A stretch of DNA of 64,000 nt from Lachnotalea glycerini (lineage in GTDB: Bacteria; Bacillota; Clostridia; Lachnospirales; Lachnospiraceae): positions 1 through 64,000 of the forward strand of contig NZ_QICS01000004.1 in NCBI RefSeq assembly GCF_003201285.1. The letters are read 5' to 3'. The notes beneath the pieces are model-generated. The model ran no database searches. It was not told the DNA's origin and saw only the letters and a program-made list of their open reading frames with translations. Shown piece by piece: positions 8,259 through 17,246 of this stretch. Within the stretch, counting starts at the first letter, position 1. Every line of letters starts with the position of its first letter. Both the position numbers and the translations under genes were made by a program.

Positions 8259-10298
8259 TTAGTTACCTAAATCAATATCAATATCACCAACAAAAATCTG
8301 ATCTTCCTTACCTAGTGCACCAGGTATAATGGTAAAGGTATTAGAAATACCATCTTGTGCATCTTTAAATGGAAGCTTAGAAACGGAAGCAAGTGATGCA
8401 ACTGCACCATGAGCGTCACGTCCGTGCATTGGGTTAGCGCCGGGTGCAAATGGTTCTCCTTGCTTGCGACCATCAGGAGTAGAACCAGTATTTTTTCCGT
8501 AAGTTACATTTGAAGTAATTGTTAGGATAGAAGTAGTTGGAATACCTCCGCGATACGTGTGATTCGCTCTAACATGCTGCATAAAAGTATGAACCAGATT
8601 GGTTGCTAACTCATCTACACGCTCGTCATCGTTACCATATTTGGGAAAATCTCCCTCTATTTTATAGTCAATAACAAGTCCACTTTCATCTCTGACAGTC
8701 TTCACCTTAGCATACTTAATGGCTGAAAGAGAATCTGCCACTACGGAAAGTCCTGCAATACCAGTTGCAAACCAGCGAGTTACTTCCTTATCATGTAAAG
8801 CCATTTGTAATCTTTCGTAGCTGTACTTATCATGCATAAAATGAATAATATTTAATGTATTTACATAAACTTGAGCTAACCATTTCATCATGTCATTATA
8901 TTTTTCCATCACTTCATCAAACTCAAGATATTCAGAAGTAATGGGTCTGTATTTCGGTCCCACCTGCTTATGGCTAATTTCATCTACACCGCCGTTGATT
9001 GCATATAATAAACATTTTGCCAAATTAGCACGAGCCCCGAAAAACTGCATTTCTTTTCCCAATTTCATAGAAGATACACAACAAGCGATTCCGTAATCAT
9101 CACCATGAGTAACTCTCATTAAATCATCATTCTCATATTGTACAGAAGATGATTCTATCGAAGTTTTAGCACAGAATTTTTTGAAATTCTGTGGAAGCTT
9201 TGTTGACCAAAGGACAGTTAAGTTTGGTTCTGGCGCAGTTCCTAAGTTGCTTAATGTGTGAAGATATCTAAAAGACATCTTTGTTACTAACGGGCGGCCA
9301 TCAATTCCTACACCGCCAATAGATTCTGTGACCCAAGTTGGATCACCTGCAAAAATCGCATTGTATTCCGGAGTACGTGCAAATTTGACCAGGCGTAATT
9401 TCATAATAAAGTGATCGATGAATTCTTGTATTTGTTGTTCAGTAAATTTGCCATCATTCAAATCTCTTTCAGCATAAATGTCGATAAAAGTGGATGTACG
9501 TCCAAGCGACATAGCAGCACCGTTTTGTTCCTTTACTGCCGCTAAGTATCCAAAATATAGCCATTGAATCGCTTCCTGAGTGTTTGTAGCCGGTTTTGAA
9601 ATGTCACATCCGTATAATGCTCCTAATTTCTTTAAGTCTTGTAAAGCCCTGATTTGCTCAGACAATTCTTCCCGCTCGCGAATCACATCAGAGTACATAA
9701 TTGTGCGAGTTGTATTTTTTTGATCTGTTTTATCTTCAATAAGACGATCCACACCATAAAGAGCTACACGACGGTAGTCTCCTATAATACGTCCACGCCC
9801 ATATGCGTCCGGAAGTCCGGTTATAATGTGATTGGAGCGGCAAGCTCTCATCTCAGCAGTATAAGCGTCAAAAACACCGGCATTATGAGTTTTTCTATGA
9901 GTTGTAAAGAAATCTACGATTTCCGGATCAACTTTATATCCATTATCTTCGCAAGCTTTTTCTGCCATACGTATACCACCATAAGGCTGCATGGATCTTT
10001 TGAAGGGTTTATCGGTTTGAAAGCCAACAATAGTTTCTTTTTCTTTATTTAAGTAGCCAGCAGTATGAGAAGTAATGGTAGAAATTATTTTGGTATCCAT
10101 ATCAAGGACGCCGCCAGCCTCACGCTCTTGTTTAGTTAAATCCATTACCTGTTCCCAAAGTTCAGTAGTGTTTTTAGTAGGTCCTGCAAGGAAGGAGTCA
10201 TCCCCTTCATAAAGCGTGTAGTTCTTCTGAATGAAGTCTCTTACATTAATTTCTTTTTCCCAAATTCCACCTACGAAATCGTTCCATTCTGATCTCAT
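8259..10298 (-). CDS. pflB: Pyruvate formate-lyase core subunit without glycyl-radical domain
   Basis: A 679-aa protein with the full PFL barrel. The catalytic cysteine pair C406-C407 sits in [10 protein letters not shown], and the substrate-binding arginines lie in [17 protein letters not shown]. The C-terminal [14 protein letters not shown] is where homologues of about 740-760 aa continue into the radical domain. This protein instead ends after an unrelated acidic tail (about 13 residues, ending IDIDLGN). The missing domain is encoded two genes downstream. The enzyme converts pyruvate and CoA to acetyl-CoA and formate in anaerobic fermentation. It is the first gene of the operon, with a near-consensus promoter. 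Naming as PFL rather than a diol dehydratase-type enzyme rests on the CC pair. Confidence 0.93.
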   Translation of the reverse strand: MRSEWNDFVGGIWEKEINVRDFIQKNYTLYEGDDSFLAGPTKNTTELWEQVMDLTKQEREAGGVLDMDTKIISTITSHTAGYLNKEKETIVGFQTDKPFKRSMQPYGGIRMAEKACEDNGYKVDPEIVDFFTTHRKTHNAGVFDAYTAEMRACRSNHIITGLPDAYGRGRIIGDYRRVALYGVDRLIEDKTDQKNTTRTIMYSDVIREREELSEQIRALQDLKKLGALYGCDISKPATNTQEAIQWLYFGYLAAVKEQNGAAMSLGRTSTFIDIYAERDLNDGKFTEQQIQEFIDHFIMKLRLVKFARTPEYNAIFAGDPTWVTESIGGVGIDGRPLVTKMSFRYLHTLSNLGTAPEPNLTVLWSTKLPQNFKKFCAKTSIESSSVQYENDDLMRVTHGDDYGIACCVSSMKLGKEMQFFGARANLAKCLLYAINGGVDEISHKQVGPKYRPITSEYLEFDEVMEKYNDMMKWLAQVYVNTLNIIHFMHDKYSYERLQMALHDKEVTRWFATGIAGLSVVADSLSAIKYAKVKTVRDESGLVIDYKIEGDFPKYGNDDERVDELATNLVHTFMQHVRANHTYRGGIPTTSILTITSNVTYGKNTGSTPDGRKQGEPFAPGANPMHGRDAHGAVASLASVSKLPFKDAQDGISNTFTIIPGALGKEDQIFVGDIDIDLGN

Positions 10299-10391
10299 TT
10301 TGTATTACCTCCTAAAAATGTATAAAGTGAATAAGTATCAATATTACTCTTAGTACGAAGCAAGAGTAACGTTAACAGTTTAACTGCTTAC

Positions 10392-10420
10392 ATTATAATG
10401 GAATACTGTATACACGTCAA
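10392..10420 (-). promoter_or_regulatory. pfl operon promoter with embedded operator
   Basis: Read on the minus strand: TTGACG (complement of 10415-10420), a 17-base spacer, and TATAAT (complement of 10392-10397). The pflB start is about 94 bases downstream. The spacer is almost entirely occupied by an operator-like element (10401-10414). Confidence 0.8.
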
Positions 10421-10454
10421 GAATGCAAATGTTCTTTTTTGAATACAGTATACA
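10401..10454. promoter_or_regulatory. Pair of operator-like repeats upstream of pflB
   Basis: GAATACTGTATACA at 10401-10414 and GAATACAGTATACA at 10441-10454 differ at one base. They start exactly 40 bases apart, so they face the same side of the helix. Each contains the palindromic core ATAC-N-GTAT. One lies in the -35/-10 spacer and the other upstream of -35, an arrangement suited to repression by a dimeric or cooperative regulator. Confidence 0.65.
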
Positions 10455-10571
10455 ATATTGATATTTTATTATCAATTACGAATTTTTAATATAAAAATGT
10501 GGGACTTTATTACATTTTTACAAAATATTACTATAATTAATGATAAGTAATATCTATCGTATTTTGTATTA

Positions 10572-10610
10572 CGAAAAAACCTATAAACAGTATTTACTAT
10601 TTATAGGCTT
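10572..10610 (-). terminator. Terminator after the DUF1858 gene
   Basis: Arms CCTATAAA (10580-10587) and TTTATAGG (10600-10607). In the minus direction the stem is followed by a T6 run. Confidence 0.75.
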
Positions 10611-10621
10611 TCTTATAAAAA

Positions 10622-10828
10622 TTATTTAGACAATGATAAATATTCATTAATTTTTGCGGTTAAATCATCCGGATCAATACCATGAACCATTGATGCTTCC
10701 TCTAGGCTTTCACCTTGAGCAGAAGGACATCCTACACAATGCATTCCAGATTCCATCAGAATTGGAATAATATTCGTATCAATTGCAATTATATCGGAAA
10801 TAATCATGTCTTTTGTAACTTGTGCCAT
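10622..10828 (-). CDS. DUF1858 domain redox-disulfide protein
   Basis: A 68-aa protein that is one DUF1858 domain. It has [20 protein letters not shown], then [20 protein letters not shown], where the CxxC pair is the presumed redox disulfide, and a closing Ala/Leu helix. Members often accompany hybrid-cluster or iron-sulfur proteins in anaerobes, but their biochemical role is not settled. GGAGG precedes the ATG. It has its own terminator, so it is separate from pflB, although it reads in the same direction just upstream of the pfl promoter. Confidence 0.85.
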   Translation of the reverse strand: MAQVTKDMIISDIIAIDTNIIPILMESGMHCVGCPSAQGESLEEASMVHGIDPDDLTAKINEYLSLSK

Positions 10829-11002
10829 TAAAAAACCTCCTTAAAAAGTATATTTACAGAAATTAATCTGTATGTGTTTTAGACGACGTAGTCGTAGTAA
10901 AAATATTTTAACACTTAGTATCAGCTTTAGCAATACTTCAATATTTTAAACAAGAAATTATCTTATAATAAAAAGTAATTTCTCTATATTTTAGATATAC
11001 TT

Positions 11003-11030
11003 AAAAAGCCAAGAAAACTTCTTGGCTTTT
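11003..11030. terminator. Terminator after mecA
   Basis: AAAAGCCAAGAA pairs with TTCTTGGCTTTT across a 3-4 base loop, with T-rich ends in both directions. It ends the minus-strand mecA gene. Confidence 0.8.
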
Positions 11031-11042
11031 ATGCTGTTTTCA

Positions 11043-11852
11043 TTAAAATTGAGCTAAAATCTGTACTGCATTGCCTGTAATAAATATTTCTTCATGTTCT
11101 TTTAAATAAGCCTCAATCGCTGTTGAATATTTAATTTGTGTAGCATATTCAGATAATATATTGCAAATTTTATTAAATTGCTCAGGGGTATGAGACGTTT
11201 TACTAATTACTAAAAAGTATTTGCTGTTAGCTGTATTTTTATATAGTGAGCTCTTTCCAGTGTAGTATCCATTTAATACACAAGAGAGTCTTATTACAGT
11301 GTCTAAATCATCAAAAGAATATAGCTTAGTTAAATCTATAGAATCTGAAACCTTAACGGACTCCTTTGAAGTATTATTGTTAGCAGACTTAGACTCTTCC
11401 TTTGATGGTGTTAAAGATTCTGAAAGAGGGACAAAATTATCTTTATTACTGACATTTGCTTTTGACTTTTCCTCATGAATCTTTTTAAATAAATCCAAAA
11501 CATCATCTGCGCCGGTAAGCGGAGACACTTCAGCAGTGTTATCTAAGTCTTCTTTATCACTCAAAGAAGGAGCAAACCGAGAAAATCGAGTATCTAATTC
11601 TTCAGGATCTTCAACCTTGGTAATTACCAAAATGATACAGTCAGGTGACAGAGGTATCGCTTCAATCATTAACGGAATGTCTTCTGCTTCAAAACCAAAT
11701 TCATAGGATGCCTGCTGCATCATATCTCTAAATAAAGATTTGGCCTTTTCGGTTCCATAAGCTAATTCACTGATTTTTAATTCTCTGTCTGCTAAATCAT
11801 CTTTGGTTAGAGTACAGCGTATTTGGTTGTCATTAACTTTTTCGATTTTCAT
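11043..11852 (-). CDS. mecA: Adaptor protein MecA
   Basis: A 269-aa adaptor that delivers substrates to the ClpC-ClpP protease. The N-terminal substrate-binding part begins MKIEKVNDNQIRCTLTKDDL. The conserved segment with SPDCIILVITKVEDPEELD is followed by a long Ser/Asn/Lys-rich linker (about 105-175). The C-terminal ClpC-binding domain (about 180-265) has FDDLDTVIRLS and YYLVISK-like strands. The start at 11852 is chosen over an upstream ATG at 11888 because homologues begin MKIEK and AAAGGATGTGAT lies just before it. It is divergent from the kinase gene. Confidence 0.88.
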   Translation of the reverse strand: MKIEKVNDNQIRCTLTKDDLADRELKISELAYGTEKAKSLFRDMMQQASYEFGFEAEDIPLMIEAIPLSPDCIILVITKVEDPEELDTRFSRFAPSLSDKEDLDNTAEVSPLTGADDVLDLFKKIHEEKSKANVSNKDNFVPLSESLTPSKEESKSANNNTSKESVKVSDSIDLTKLYSFDDLDTVIRLSCVLNGYYTGKSSLYKNTANSKYFLVISKTSHTPEQFNKICNILSEYATQIKYSTAIEAYLKEHEEIFITGNAVQILAQF

Positions 11853-12141
11853 AATATCACATCCTTTACATAAAGTTAAAAGAATCATGTTAAAATATAC
11901 TTTGTGATTTTATATTATTATCCTATTATAAGTATATCACAGTATATACAAAAACGTTACATAAGTCAATATTTTAATAAAAATTTATTCTTAGGTAATT
12001 TGTGTAATTTAATAATTTACATATATTTCTCTTTATATTAAAAAAAATATTGCAATATTTATAAATTTTATATATAATATTCTACTATAAGAGAAACATA
12101 GGTATACTGATTAAAGGAGTTGATTTTTATTTAAAAAAATT

Positions 12142-13485
12142 TTGTTTGACAGATACTTAATTAAGCAGCCTATAGGTTGTGGGCTTAGCGGTACAGTTTA
12201 TTTGGCAGAGCATATGAAACTGAAAGCCAAGCGTGTTATTAAATGCATTAGTAAAAAACAATTAATGTACCAACAATTTCTTGCAGAAGCAACACTTCTG
12301 AAAAATCTTAAACATCCGGGTATTCCAATTATTTATGATCTAGAAGAAGATGAGGAGTACTTATACATAATTGAAGAATATGTTAAGGGTGAATCTTTAA
12401 AAGCAGTAATGCTTAATCAAAAAGCTATTTCAAGAGAAGCAGTCATTGATATAACATTCCAAATATGCAATATAATAGAATACTTACATAATATTGAACC
12501 TTTTCCAGTGCTATATTTAGACTTAAAACCAGATCATATTATAGTATGTAGAGATTGTGTCAAAATAATTGATTTTGGAGCAGCTATTTATATGGAAAAA
12601 GAGGAAGTAGATTACTCTTTTGGAACACCATGTTTTGCTGCACCTGAACAATATAATAGCTTAAAGCTTGATTCTAAGACAGATATCTATGCAATTGGAT
12701 GTATTATATTCTATATGTTGACTGGAAAAAATCCATCTCCATCTAATAGCCAAAAACCAATTTTTAAAGAAATAAAAGACATATCGGTTGATTATAAAAA
12801 AATTATTTTGAAATGTATGGCTGAAAATCCACAAAACAGGTATAAAAATGTTTCTGAATTAAAAAAAGAGTTATCAGTATGCTTAAATAAAAAAAATTCT
12901 CTTATAGTTGCAGTTATGGGTAGTCAAACTCGAATCGGTGTATCGCATATCGCAATAGGAATGGTTTCTTATCTTAATAGGATTGGAATAAGGGCGATTT
13001 ATGAGGAGGATAATAATAATGGTTTAATATGCCATTTGAGCCATATCAATAAATCGTTTAATGAAACAAATGGAGTATATAATAGGAAGGATTTTCATGC
13101 AATTCCAAAATATAATGAAACAATTTGTATTGCCAAAAGTGTTTACGACGTAATTGTATTAGATTGCGGTTGTGGTTCAGAAATAAGTAATAAATTTTTG
13201 TTAGCCGATACAAAAATGGTAATTCTTGGAACCAAGGAATGGGAATTAAAGTATGCAAAGGATTGTGTTGATGAATTAAAAGCCATCGATGTACAATACA
13301 TATTTAATCTTTGCGAAAAAAAACAGGCGTATAAGGCGGCAGAATATCTTGGAATAAAGAAAGCATATTGCATGCCGATGTATACGGATCCGTTTCAAAC
13401 TAACTGCAAATCAAAACAGGTGTTTAAGGATGTGCTAAAAGACTATGCATTTCATTTTAAGAGGAGGATGAGAGGCAAAAGGTGA
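12142..13485 (+). CDS. Protein kinase fused to a ParA-like domain
   Basis: A 447-aa cytoplasmic protein. Residues 1-250 are a Hanks-type Ser/Thr kinase: a glycine loop at 12-19 (GCGLSGTV), K34, catalytic D127 in YLDLKPDH and DFG at 144-146. The HRD arginine is absent and the usual Asn after KP is His. Residues about 255-447 resemble a ParA/MinD/TadZ-type ATPase, but the P-loop reads GSQTRIGVSH, with Val where the Lys should be. The start is uncertain: no ATG is available, TTG at 12142 (or ATT at 12139) is 20 or more bases from AAAGGAG at 12113-12119. The stop overlaps the GTG of the next ParA-like gene. Substrate unknown. Confidence 0.7.
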   Translation: MFDRYLIKQPIGCGLSGTVYLAEHMKLKAKRVIKCISKKQLMYQQFLAEATLLKNLKHPGIPIIYDLEEDEEYLYIIEEYVKGESLKAVMLNQKAISREAVIDITFQICNIIEYLHNIEPFPVLYLDLKPDHIIVCRDCVKIIDFGAAIYMEKEEVDYSFGTPCFAAPEQYNSLKLDSKTDIYAIGCIIFYMLTGKNPSPSNSQKPIFKEIKDISVDYKKIILKCMAENPQNRYKNVSELKKELSVCLNKKNSLIVAVMGSQTRIGVSHIAIGMVSYLNRIGIRAIYEEDNNNGLICHLSHINKSFNETNGVYNRKDFHAIPKYNETICIAKSVYDVIVLDCGCGSEISNKFLLADTKMVILGTKEWELKYAKDCVDELKAIDVQYIFNLCEKKQAYKAAEYLGIKKAYCMPMYTDPFQTNCKSKQVFKDVLKDYAFHFKRRMRGKR

Positions 13486-14087
13486 GAATTCAAAAAGAAC
13501 GTTCATTATTACAAACCGTTGCAATATTGGGAACAGAGAAAGGAAATGGAGTAACTCATTTAGCAATCATGCTGGGAAACTATATTACATCAAAATTATT
13601 GAAAAGAACGGCGATTCTTGAATTAAATCGATCAAGGGCATTTCTCCAGCTGCAAGAAAGTTATGGAAAGAATATAAAAAAAGAGACAAGTCTCAATTAC
13701 TTTGAAATATCTCAGGTATCCTATTATTATAATGTGCAAATAGAAATGCTAGGTAAAATTTACAATGAGGAATATGAATATATCATATTGGATATGGGTA
13801 CGAATAATGTAAGCAATATTGACGAATTTTTAAAATGTGATATCAAAATTATGCTTGGAAATTTAAAACCGTGGAAAAATAAGGTGTATTTTCAATATAT
13901 TGAAGATCAGATTGCATTGGGATATGCTGAGAAAATAAAGTTTGTAGTACAATCTGGAACGTTTGTTGATATTTGTGAAGTTAAGAAGGCTTATGGTATC
14001 GATATGAGTAGTGCCCCGTTTGAACCCGACCCTTTCTTAATTCATGGATGCAATTTTGAATTTTTAAATCAATTAATACTAAGATAA
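13482..14087 (+). CDS. ParA-like protein with degenerate P-loop
   Basis: A 201-aa protein starting at GTG inside the stop of the kinase gene (GTGA overlap), so translation is coupled. The N-terminus has VAILGTEKGNGVTHLAIM, which aligns with a ParA/TadZ Walker A but carries GVTH where GKT would be. A Walker-B-like YIILDMGTN strand follows near residue 100. The same GV(S/T)H change occurs in the C-terminal domain of the preceding fusion, so the two may pair. A role as a polar or pilus-associated scaffold like TadZ is possible, but no pilus genes are nearby. Confidence 0.6.
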   Translation: MRIQKERSLLQTVAILGTEKGNGVTHLAIMLGNYITSKLLKRTAILELNRSRAFLQLQESYGKNIKKETSLNYFEISQVSYYYNVQIEMLGKIYNEEYEYIILDMGTNNVSNIDEFLKCDIKIMLGNLKPWKNKVYFQYIEDQIALGYAEKIKFVVQSGTFVDICEVKKAYGIDMSSAPFEPDPFLIHGCNFEFLNQLILR

Positions 14088-14095
14088 ATTTCTAC

Positions 14096-14178
14096 CTAAT
14101 TGACAGGTACGATATGCAGTAATCAGTAATATATCACACATCTCCTGATAAGAATAATAACGGCTGCCTGTCAATTAG
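14096..14178 (+). repeat. Perfect 12-base inverted repeat with 59-base loop
   Basis: CTAATTGACAGG at 14096-14107 and CCTGTCAATTAG at 14167-14178 are exact complements. They lie between the ParA-like gene and the small gene at 14199. There is no T-run, so it is not a simple terminator; it could be a leader hairpin or the ends of a lost small element. Confidence 0.7.
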
Positions 14179-14198
14179 ATAAGAATAATGGAGGAATT

Positions 14199-14405
14199 AT
14201 GAAAAAGGGGTTAGATTTATATTTTTTGATAGAGCTTGAAAATTATGTAACAAATGGAGTGCCATTAGTGTTAGAAGGGCATGCAAGTACACCAATACAA
14301 ATTTATGAAGCTTTGCGGGAATGCAATGATTATATGAGTGACTATGTAGGAAATGAAAAAGGAGAATTAAAAGAAATTAGATTTGACAAAGTAAATTATA
14401 TTTAA
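14199..14405 (+). CDS. Small conserved-looking hypothetical protein
   Basis: A 68-aa acidic protein (starting MKKGLDLYFLIELENYVTNG, ending KGELKEIRFDKVNYI) with a good GGAGG site before its ATG. I do not know its function; the pattern resembles small uncharacterised clostridial proteins. In the +1 frame directly after its stop there is a further 30-codon open stretch (14411-14506, with the segment GNYGEITAKVTDYGYPSMYR). The gene could therefore be a frameshifted longer one. Followed by about 250 bases without another convincing gene. Confidence 0.45.
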   Translation: MKKGLDLYFLIELENYVTNGVPLVLEGHASTPIQIYEALRECNDYMSDYVGNEKGELKEIRFDKVNYI

Positions 14406-14603
14406 TACAGTGGTAAGTCATAATGGTAATTATGGGGAAATCACTGCAAAAGTAACTGATTACGGATATCCCTCTATGTATAGATTAGTTGTAGTGGTTT
14501 CAGGATAGCTTGGGTGGGTATTATCAAAATATGACTAAAAAAGATACAAAACATTAAAAATAATTTACAATGTCGAAAATAGTAATGACGATGTACTAGG
14601 TTC

Positions 14604-14618
14604 ATGGTATAATACCAT
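14604..14618. promoter_or_regulatory. Palindromic operator overlapping a -10 box before the GH18 gene
   Basis: ATGGTAT-A-ATACCAT is a perfect palindrome and contains TATAAT. An ATGACG hexamer lies 17 bases upstream of that -10 box. It stands 56 bases before the ATG at 14674 and is a likely regulated promoter. Confidence 0.5.
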
Positions 14619-14673
14619 AAATGAATTTGCATACTTAAAGCAAAAAAGGAGAAAGTTGAGGAGGGACAATTGC

Positions 14674-16431
14674 ATGAGGAGAAAAACATCTCCAGAAGTA
14701 AGAAAAAAGATGATTTCTATTTTAGCTACAATTATTTTACTAGTAATAGTAATTATGATTTACATTGTAGGAAATATTATAGAAAAATATACACCAACGG
14801 ATGAAAGAGCAGTTTTGGCAGAATATTTTAATCTTAGTAAAGAAGATGAGGTAGCATTAATTTTACAAAATACTAAGGTAGAAGACAAAGGTTTAATTTT
14901 TAATGATGAGATTTATATAGAATATAGTACAGTCAAAAATAATTTAAACTCCAGATTTTACTGGGATCCAAATGAGAACATTCTTCTTTACACCACGCCT
15001 ACGGATGTTATTTCGGCAAGTGTGGGAAGTAAGGATTATTATATAGGAAAAGCAAAGAACACAGAAAATTATGTTATTGTTAAGGTAGATGGAAACAATG
15101 CTTATATCGCATTGGATTTTGTTCAAAAGTATACAAATATAGCATATGAAAAATTTAGCGAGCCTAACAGAGTTCATATTACCAATGAGTGGGGGGATGT
15201 AACTTATGCTGAGGTTAAAAAGGATGACAGTGTCCGAGTAAAGGGTGGAATTAAGAGTCCTATTTTGACTGATGTAACAAAAGGAAGTAAGCTAACTGTT
15301 ATAGAACAAGGAGAGGTTTGGAGCAAGGTTCGAAGTGCAGATGCTTATATAGGTTATATCAAAAACAAGAATTTGATTAATATCGTACAGCAGACGGAAA
15401 CAAAAAGCTTTGAAGAACCTGTATATACAAGTATATCAAAGGACTATGATATTAATCTTGTCTGGCATCAGATAACTGAAAAAACAGCAAATGATAAGCT
15501 TCTTACGCTTTTGGCAGATACAAAGGGAGTTAATACAATTTCTCCTACCTGGTTCTCGCTTTCCGACAATGATGGTAATATAACAAGTCTTGCCGATTCA
15601 ACCTATGTACAACATGCACATCAGCTTGGTATAGAGGTATGGGCTTTAATTGATAATTTTAATGATAATGTCAGCACTTATGAAGTGCTATCTTATACTT
15701 CTAAGAGAGAAAGGCTGATTAATCAGATAATTGCAGCTGCAATTGAATACGATTTGGATGGAATTAACATTGATTTTGAAGAATTAAAGACAGAAGAGGG
15801 AGAACATTTTATTGAATTTATAAGAGAATTATCCATTAAATGCAGAAACAATGGAATTGTTTTGTCAATTGATAATTATGTACCTACTGAGTTTTCTGCA
15901 TTATATAATAGAAAAGAGCAGGGAATTGTTGCAGATTATGTTATAATAATGGGATATGATGAACATTACGCTACCTCAGAGGAGCCAGGTTCAGTTTCTT
16001 CCATTAGTTTTGTGCGCTCGGGTATAGAAAATACCCTTCTGGAAGTACCTAAGGAAAAGGTAATTAATGCTATACCGTTTTATACCAGATTATGGATTGA
16101 AACGCCAAAGAGTGAAGAAGAAATAGCTGCGGAGAATGAAAACACAGAATATATACCATATACATTATCGAGTGAAGTCTATAGTATGGCCAATGCGGAT
16201 AAGCTGATTGCAGCAAACGGGATTTCACCGGAATGGGATGAAACTACAGCTCAGTATTATTCTAAATATGAGATTGACGGTGTAACATATGAAATATGGT
16301 TTGAAGAAGAAACATCTATCGAAGAGAAGATGAAATTAATTGATGAGTTTGAATTGGCGGGAGTTGCCTGCTGGAAATTAGGACTCGAAAAGCAAAGTAT
16401 ATGGGATACAATCATTAAATATGTAAATTAG
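14674..16431 (+). CDS. SH3 and GH18 domain cell-wall hydrolase
   Basis: A 585-aa membrane-anchored or exported protein. One hydrophobic helix (about residues 13-33) is followed by a copper-amine-oxidase-N-like region (about 45-165), a bacterial SH3 domain (about 180-245) and a GH18 barrel (about 260-585). The catalytic DxxDxDxE motif is visible as LDGINIDFE with E369. This architecture is that of YaaH/SleL-type N-acetylglucosaminidases and related spore or cell-wall enzymes that act on peptidoglycan. The start is set at ATG 14674 because GAGGAGGG lies 8 bases before it; a TTG at 14656 would place that site inside the gene. It is followed by an amidase gene, consistent with wall turnover. Confidence 0.82.
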   Translation: MRRKTSPEVRKKMISILATIILLVIVIMIYIVGNIIEKYTPTDERAVLAEYFNLSKEDEVALILQNTKVEDKGLIFNDEIYIEYSTVKNNLNSRFYWDPNENILLYTTPTDVISASVGSKDYYIGKAKNTENYVIVKVDGNNAYIALDFVQKYTNIAYEKFSEPNRVHITNEWGDVTYAEVKKDDSVRVKGGIKSPILTDVTKGSKLTVIEQGEVWSKVRSADAYIGYIKNKNLINIVQQTETKSFEEPVYTSISKDYDINLVWHQITEKTANDKLLTLLADTKGVNTISPTWFSLSDNDGNITSLADSTYVQHAHQLGIEVWALIDNFNDNVSTYEVLSYTSKRERLINQIIAAAIEYDLDGINIDFEELKTEEGEHFIEFIRELSIKCRNNGIVLSIDNYVPTEFSALYNRKEQGIVADYVIIMGYDEHYATSEEPGSVSSISFVRSGIENTLLEVPKEKVINAIPFYTRLWIETPKSEEEIAAENENTEYIPYTLSSEVYSMANADKLIAANGISPEWDETTAQYYSKYEIDGVTYEIWFEEETSIEEKMKLIDEFELAGVACWKLGLEKQSIWDTIIKYVN

Positions 16432-16496
16432 ACAGTATTTTATTATCTTCATAAACATAAAATGTATTAATTATATTTATGCAGGGAATATGTAGG

Positions 16497-17189
16497 ATGA
16501 AGAGAAAACATATAGAAATCATAATGACTGTGATACTTCTGATAAGTGCGTTGGTAATAGGCCAGCAGGGAAGTGTTACAGTCACTAATATGAAAAGCGC
16601 CAAACAAAAGAAAGTAGTAGTAATTGATGCTGGGCATGGAGGTAATGATCCAGGGAAAGTTGGAATTAATGAAGTTTTAGAAAAGGATATTAATTTAAGT
16701 ATAGCTTTGATTTTAAAAAAGATGCTGGAAGCAGAGGATGTAGAAGTAGTAATGACAAGAGAAACCGATACAGGCCTTTACGAGGAAAGCTCTAAAAATA
16801 AGAAAGCCCAAGATATGAGAAATAGAACTAGTCTCATTAGCAAAACAAATCCTGTTGTAGCCGTGAGTATTCATCAAAACAGCTATCATGAAGAGTATGT
16901 AAATGGTGCACAGGTGTTTTATTATGAACATTCAAAAAATGCGAAAGACTTAGCAGAAGTTTTGCAAAAACAGATTAAAAATCATGTTCAGCCAGATAAT
17001 AAGCGAGAGGCTAAAAATAATTCTAGCTACTATCTTCTTAAAAAAACAGACGCAACCACTGTAATTGTAGAGTGTGGATTTTTATCTAACAGAGAAGAGG
17101 CAGCAAAGCTTACGGATGAAACGTATCAAGAAAAGCTTGCTTGGGCAATTCATCTTGGAATATTACAGTATATTAACTCTATAAATTAA
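16497..17189 (+). CDS. N-acetylmuramoyl-L-alanine amidase (Amidase_3)
   Basis: A 230-aa zinc amidase that cleaves the bond between muramic acid and the stem peptide. An N-terminal membrane helix (about 8-26) is followed by the Amidase_3 domain. Zinc ligands are H47 in IDAGHGG and H126 in SIHQNS, and the catalytic E192 lies in VIVECGFLSN. It is CwlD-like in size, which in spore formers acts in cortex maturation; whether this organism sporulates is not shown here. AGGGAA is spaced correctly for the ATG at 16497, better than the ATG at 16479. It lies downstream of the GH18 enzyme. Confidence 0.88.
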   Translation: MKRKHIEIIMTVILLISALVIGQQGSVTVTNMKSAKQKKVVVIDAGHGGNDPGKVGINEVLEKDINLSIALILKKMLEAEDVEVVMTRETDTGLYEESSKNKKAQDMRNRTSLISKTNPVVAVSIHQNSYHEEYVNGAQVFYYEHSKNAKDLAEVLQKQIKNHVQPDNKREAKNNSSYYLLKKTDATTVIVECGFLSNREEAAKLTDETYQEKLAWAIHLGILQYINSIN

Positions 17190-17246
17190 ATAATAAAAAA
17201 TTGATACGGCTGTTAGTATGTGTATACTGTAAAAATGGAGGAAATT

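Noticed and set aside
9654-10052. A 132-codon frame on the plus strand
   Set aside because: It is antisense to pflB, with a composition typical of a shadow frame.
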